DNA from: JAJISK01 sp046759185
Lineage (GTDB): Archaea; Thermoplasmatota; Thermoplasmata; RBG-16-68-12; JAJISG01
Direction of reading: 5' to 3'
Assembly (NCBI GenBank): GCA_046759185.1
Contig: JBHIBO010000014.1
Location: forward strand, 1 to 44,436
DNA: 44,436 nucleotides
Position 1 is the stretch's first letter. Every line of letters starts with the position of its first letter. Position numbers and translations under genes: made by a program. The notes under the pieces are model-generated. The model did no database searches and was not told where the DNA came from. It saw nothing but the letters and a program-made list of their open reading frames with translations. This document shows, piece by piece, positions 41,034 to 44,436 of the stretch.

Positions 41034-41870
41034 ATGCGCATCCTCGTCAACGGGCTCATGGCATACCACGCGGGAAAGACGACTCTCGTCCGCGCGATCC
41101 TCCTCCGGGCGAAGGAAGCGGGCGATGACTTCGTCGGGATGAAACCCCGTTCCGCGCACAATTACTGGGAGCATTATGACCACTCCCAGGCCGTTCAGCA
41201 GATGGGGCTCCTGGTGAGCCGCGACGCCCTCTTGCTCCAGGAATTGAGTCGAGATCCTCCGGAGGTGTCGCTCCTCAATCCCTACCATCAGTTGGTGTGC
41301 CCCCTCGAACCATTGCGGCTGCGAGAGGAGGCTGAGCACCTGTTGGGAGACACCGAGGAGGGGATTCTCGCGGAGCGCCTGACAGACGCCAAAGGTCGAA
41401 GCACGCTCTTCGTGAATCGTCGCGCCCACCTCTTCACGGCGCCGTCGGAGTTCCTCGAAGGCCTCGAGGATGGAGCGGCCGAGACCGTACCCTTTCATTC
41501 CTCTCCGGTGGCGGAGGGTCTAGCCCCGGTGGACGAGCGCACGCGGGAGGTGTTTGAGGTCGTGGCGGACAAGCGGGATCACCTCATTCTCGAGAGTCAC
41601 AGCGATACGATCTGGCCGGTCGACCTGCAACCGGGGGAGGTCGACCTCATGATCTCGGTGGGTGGCGGAGCGGCCTTGTTGTTCGACCCAGGCGACGTCG
41701 CAAAGGCACAGGAGGTTGTGGGAGGCAGTACAATGGTCGGTCTCCTGCGCTATGTGAAGCCCGTTCAGAGCTTTCGGCTACCCCAGCTCACGTCCACGGA
41801 ACGAGAGGACGAGAAGCGCCTGCGGGAGGCGTACGCACCTGTCCTTGAGGTTCTGTGGAAATCGCCCTGA
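41034..41870 (+). CDS. P-loop ATPase/GTPase-like protein of unknown function
   Basis: A 278-residue protein starting RILVNGLMAYHAGKTTLVRAI. The AGKTT is a Walker A end, but the usual first glycine is replaced, so it is a degenerate P-loop like that in predicted archaeal P-loop ATPase/GTPase proteins (PYDSGKT-type). Central sequence LILESHSDTIWPVDL and MISVGGGAALLFDP may form Walker-B-like and binding strands. The ATG at 41034 is taken because a TATA-like CTAAGTA is at 40984-40990; the GTG at 40992 lies too near it. Divergent from the MFS gene. Role unknown. Confidence 0.75.
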   Translation: MRILVNGLMAYHAGKTTLVRAILLRAKEAGDDFVGMKPRSAHNYWEHYDHSQAVQQMGLLVSRDALLLQELSRDPPEVSLLNPYHQLVCPLEPLRLREEAEHLLGDTEEGILAERLTDAKGRSTLFVNRRAHLFTAPSEFLEGLEDGAAETVPFHSSPVAEGLAPVDERTREVFEVVADKRDHLILESHSDTIWPVDLQPGEVDLMISVGGGAALLFDPGDVAKAQEVVGGSTMVGLLRYVKPVQSFRLPQLTSTEREDEKRLREAYAPVLEVLWKSP

Positions 41871-41944
41871 AGGCTCGCCACGGGTCCAACGGACGAAGCA
41901 AGCGTTTTTCTAGCATCGGCCAGCTGGCGACGCCGGGTCCTCCC

Positions 41945-43375
41945 GTGAAGGAGTACGACGTCATTGCCATCGGCACCGGTTCCGTCATGCACATCATCGA
42001 CGGAATGATCCAACGAGAGCCGGATATCCAGGCTGCGGTTATCGACAAGGACGAGCCCGGGGGAATCTGCATGACCCGTGGCTGCGTTCCGTCCAAGATT
42101 CTCCTCTACCCGGCCGAGGTCATTCGGACCACTGAGCGGGCCGGTCTCTTCGGCATCGACGCGAGGGTCCAGAACGTCGATTTCGGCCAGGTAATGGGGC
42201 GGATGCGGTCCCTCATCGACGCAGACATGGCACGCATTGAACGGGGCCTTACGGAGTCCGAGAACATCGAGTACTACCACGAAGAGGCCCACTTCGTGGA
42301 GCCCTACACCATGGAGGTAGCTGGGGAGACCATCCGTTCCGACCGTATCTTCCTGGGTGCAGGCTCCGAGCCGACCATCCCCCCGATCGAGGGCTTGGAG
42401 GAGGTGGGGTACCTCACGAGCGATACCTTCCTGCACATCACGGAGCTTCCGCCGGCAACCGCGGTCATTGGCGGCGGCTTCATCGCGGCCGAGTACGGCC
42501 ACTTCCTCGCAGCCATGGGGTCGAAAGTGACGATTCTCGGCCGGAATCCGCAGTTTCTTCCGAAGGAGGAGCCGGAAATCTCCGCCCTGGCAAAGCGTGA
42601 GCTCGGGAAGCACATGACCATCCTCACGAATCACGAGGTCCGGGCGGCGCGTGAGGATGGGGGAAAGAAGGTGCTCGTAGCCGTGGATCGAGAGAGTGGG
42701 AAGGAGCGCACCGTCACGGCGGACAAGATCCTTGTGGCCGCGGGACGCGGCCCCACGACCCATCGGCTCCATCCGGAAAAGGGCGGCATCGAGACGGACG
42801 ACCGTGGGTGGATCGTCGTGGACGAACACCTCCAGACCTCGCAGTCCAACGTCTACGCCCTCGGGGACGCCTTGGGGCGCCACCACTTCAAGCACACCGC
42901 CAACTACGAGGCAACGGTGGCCTACTACAACGCCGTCCTCAAGCACGAGACCCACCCCGACTACCACGCGATCCCCCACGCCGTGTTCACGTACCCTGAG
43001 ATTGCGGGGGCCGGGATGGGGGAGAAGGAGGCCGTGGCCGAATATGGGGAGGCCAAGGTCGGTATCGGCTTTTATCGGTACGAAGACACTGCGAAGGGTG
43101 AGGCCATGGCCGTCAAGGACTACTTCGTCAAGATCATCATTGACCCGGAGACGTATGCACTCTTGGGGGCTCACATCATCGGGCCTCAGGCCTCCGTCCT
43201 CATCCAGGAAGTGATCAACCTCATGTACACCGAGGAACGGAGTGCGTTGCCCATCGTCAACGGGATGCATATCCATCCGGCGCTCAGCGAGGTCGTGGAG
43301 CGGGCCTTATGGACCATCCTCACGCCCGAGCAGTACCAGCACACCCTCCACCACCATGGGCTCTCCGTGGCGTAG
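41945..43375 (+). CDS. Dihydrolipoyl dehydrogenase-like flavoprotein (second copy)
   Basis: Pyridine-nucleotide disulfide oxidoreductase of 476 residues. FAD motif IGTGS near the N-terminus, redox disulfide CMTRGCVPSK, second dinucleotide motif VIGGGFIAAEYG, and the C-terminal HIHPALSE His-Glu pair are all present. The first motif (GTGSVMHIIDG) lacks the second glycine pattern of the E3 at 4955, and similarity is closer to mycothione or mercuric reductase-like proteins. It may reduce a low-molecular-weight disulfide rather than lipoamide. The GTG at 41945 fits the conserved length; a longer frame from 41855 overlaps the P-loop gene and is unlikely. It is 74 nt after that gene. Confidence 0.85.
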   Translation: MKEYDVIAIGTGSVMHIIDGMIQREPDIQAAVIDKDEPGGICMTRGCVPSKILLYPAEVIRTTERAGLFGIDARVQNVDFGQVMGRMRSLIDADMARIERGLTESENIEYYHEEAHFVEPYTMEVAGETIRSDRIFLGAGSEPTIPPIEGLEEVGYLTSDTFLHITELPPATAVIGGGFIAAEYGHFLAAMGSKVTILGRNPQFLPKEEPEISALAKRELGKHMTILTNHEVRAAREDGGKKVLVAVDRESGKERTVTADKILVAAGRGPTTHRLHPEKGGIETDDRGWIVVDEHLQTSQSNVYALGDALGRHHFKHTANYEATVAYYNAVLKHETHPDYHAIPHAVFTYPEIAGAGMGEKEAVAEYGEAKVGIGFYRYEDTAKGEAMAVKDYFVKIIIDPETYALLGAHIIGPQASVLIQEVINLMYTEERSALPIVNGMHIHPALSEVVERALWTILTPEQYQHTLHHHGLSVA

Positions 43376-43393
43376 CGCGCCGATGCTAGTCCC

Positions 43394-44113
43394 ATGAGCG
43401 AGCTCGTGACCCTCCTACTGCTCGCCTCGCTAGCGGGGGCGGCCATTCCTGTTGGCGGCCTCCTCGCCTACCGGGAGCGACTCATGATGGGTCACTTTCG
43501 GATGGAACTCCTCTACTTTCTGGTCGCCTTTGGAGGCGGGGTCGTCCTAGCCGCCGTGGCCCTCGTCCTCGTGCCTCTGGGTCTCGAGGCACTGAACCTT
43601 CTGGAGGCGGCTCTGGCCTTCATCGCCGGTGCCCTAGTCTTTCTCGCGATCAATCGGGCCATTGAAATGCGCGGCCAGATGGCCGGTCAATCGATGAACC
43701 TGGTCGCCGACTACATACCGGAATCCATCGCCCTGGGCGCGGCCTTCGCCGCGGGCGGTCCGTTGGGCCCCCTCCTCGCATTCCTCATTGGCACCCAGAA
43801 CCTCCCCGAGGGATTCAACTCCTACCGCGAGCTCAAAGAGGGGGGACGCATGGCGCGACGCTGCCTCGCCATTCTGGGTGTCATGGCCATCTTTGGGCCC
43901 ATCGCGGCATTATTGGGCTTTCTCCTCCTGGGAGGTCAGCCTCGCATCATAGGTTGGATGTTCCTCTTCGCAGCCGGGGGAATCCTCTACACGGTCTTTC
44001 AGGACGTCGCCCCCATGGCCAAATACGAGGGGCACTGGCTCCCCGCTCTGGGTGCGATTGCGGGGTTCCTCCTAGGGATGGTCGGCGAGGTCCTGATCAC
44101 TTCTCTCGCCTGA
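43394..44113 (+). CDS. ZIP-like metal transporter
   Basis: A 239-residue protein with about seven hydrophobic helices. Two helices carry the metal-binding patterns of the ZIP family: DYIPESIALGAAF and TQNLPEGFNSYREL, where NxPEG is the most conserved part. Length is short but within ZIP proteins of prokaryotes. The usual first histidine of the HxxxEG motif is replaced by Asp, so metal preference may differ. ATG at 43394 follows the previous stop by 18 nt. Likely imports zinc, iron or another divalent ion. Confidence 0.8.
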   Translation: MSELVTLLLLASLAGAAIPVGGLLAYRERLMMGHFRMELLYFLVAFGGGVVLAAVALVLVPLGLEALNLLEAALAFIAGALVFLAINRAIEMRGQMAGQSMNLVADYIPESIALGAAFAAGGPLGPLLAFLIGTQNLPEGFNSYRELKEGGRMARRCLAILGVMAIFGPIAALLGFLLLGGQPRIIGWMFLFAAGGILYTVFQDVAPMAKYEGHWLPALGAIAGFLLGMVGEVLITSLA

Positions 44114-44167
44114 CCCGCTAAACCATGTCCTGGCCTGAACGCCGGCGGATCAGGTCTAACAGAAGGC

Positions 44168-44173
44168 TTTTAC
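44168..44173 (+). promoter_or_regulatory. TATA-like box of the RNase P RNA
   Basis: TTTTAC centred about 26 nt before the estimated start of the RNA near 44196. Used, with the conserved regions, to place the 5' end. Confidence 0.45.
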
Positions 44174-44195
44174 TCCCCCTCCATGATTCCCTCTC

Positions 44196-44436
44196 GCCAG
44201 GAGACGGCGGGCGGCTGACGGTGTCCTCGGATGCTGAGGAAAGTCCCCCCTCCATCGATGCGCGGCCTCGTGCAAACGAGGGTCCTGAGAGGGACGGCAA
44301 GGGCGCAGAAACGACACAGCCTGGGACGAGGATGAATCGCTCGGCGAGGACGTTGTCCCAGGATTTGGTGAGACGGCGACCCCCCGCGGGAGCAAGGCCA
44401 AACAGGCCGCAAGGCCGGGTAGGCCGCTTAGTCCAA
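44196..44436 (+). ncRNA. rnpB: RNase P RNA (5' part; 3' end outside window)
   Basis: Catalytic RNA of the enzyme that trims tRNA 5' ends. Conserved region I is exact (GAGGAAAGTCC, 44236-44246). CAGAAACGACAC, near 44306, matches the CR-II/III part, and GGGAGCAAGGCCAAACAGG at about 44388-44406 matches CR-IV, with a G-rich stem pairing on each side. Conserved region V, which pairs with CR-I, would follow 44436. The 5' end is an estimate from the TATA-like box. Some of the minus-strand reading frames over this segment (44118-44412) are shadows of it. Confidence 0.93.

Noticed and set aside
41765..43276. A 503-residue minus-strand frame over the flavoprotein gene
   Set aside because: Antisense shadow of a gene with complete redox motifs.
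1..44436. CRISPR arrays, insertion sequences, tRNA or rRNA genes
   Set aside because: No regularly spaced repeats, transposase motifs, terminal inverted repeats, tRNA T-loop patterns or rRNA conserved segments were found by eye. A covariance-model search would be decisive for tRNAs.

Overview
The window reads as a GC-rich archaeal chromosome segment, most likely from the Thermoplasmatota. Four kinds of evidence point there: a CTP-dependent riboflavin kinase fused to an N-terminal HTH (RbkR type), archaeal-type TyrRS and ProRS with a Taw2-like wyosine enzyme, the first part of an archaeal RNase P RNA at the right edge, and promoters with A/T-rich TATA-like boxes about 25-29 nt before start codons and often no Shine-Dalgarno site, which suggests leaderless mRNAs. 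Coding density is high, many genes overlap by 4-14 nt, and I see no tRNA, rRNA, insertion sequence, prophage or CRISPR array. The phylum is an inference; no 16S gene is present.

Layout. Positions 1-450 (minus) hold the N-terminal part of a metallo-beta-lactamase-fold hydrolase. From 592 to 8208 (plus) runs a tight operon: lipoyl synthase, E1 alpha, E1 beta, E2 and E3 of a 2-oxoacid dehydrogenase complex, octanoyltransferase LipB, and an ATP-NAD/AcoX-type kinase. This combines a dehydrogenase complex with the genes that make and attach its lipoyl cofactor. Positions 8317-9728 (minus) hold a SnoaL-like protein and a peroxiredoxin-like gene broken by a one-base frameshift. Positions 9996-13895 look like a membrane-associated module: a small LiaF-like membrane protein, a coiled-coil protein, an SPFH/YdjI-like protein with three zinc ribbons, a YdjG-like zinc-ribbon membrane protein, and a convergent MscS channel.

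Positions 14037-16273 are tdh-kbl (threonine to glycine plus acetyl-CoA), preceded by a perfect 16-bp palindrome, followed by a convergent MFS transporter. Positions 17720-21214 are purS-purL-purQ. Positions 21198-22286 (minus) are the riboflavin kinase/regulator and a PIN-domain protein. Positions 22287-22752 are a regulatory-looking region with two TATA boxes and three copies of TCGCTATG, ahead of a secreted, membrane-anchored protein, then a PadR regulator and a HAAS-like membrane protein, and an HTH-Nudix protein on the other strand. TldD/TldE follow (25859-28599). Positions 28610-31848 (minus) carry urocanate hydratase, cyclodeaminase and glutamate formiminotransferase (histidine degradation through tetrahydrofolate), with a ribbon-helix-helix regulator upstream.

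The right third holds proS, several small or secreted membrane proteins, taw2, a 511-residue cysteine-containing protein I do not recognise, tyrS, an MFS transporter, a P-loop protein, a second dihydrolipoyl-dehydrogenase-like flavoprotein, a ZIP-like transporter and rnpB. The most interesting items are the lipoylation/dehydrogenase operon, the SPFH/zinc-ribbon module, the TCGCTATG and RHH operators, the HTH-first Nudix protein, and the unknown 511-residue protein.
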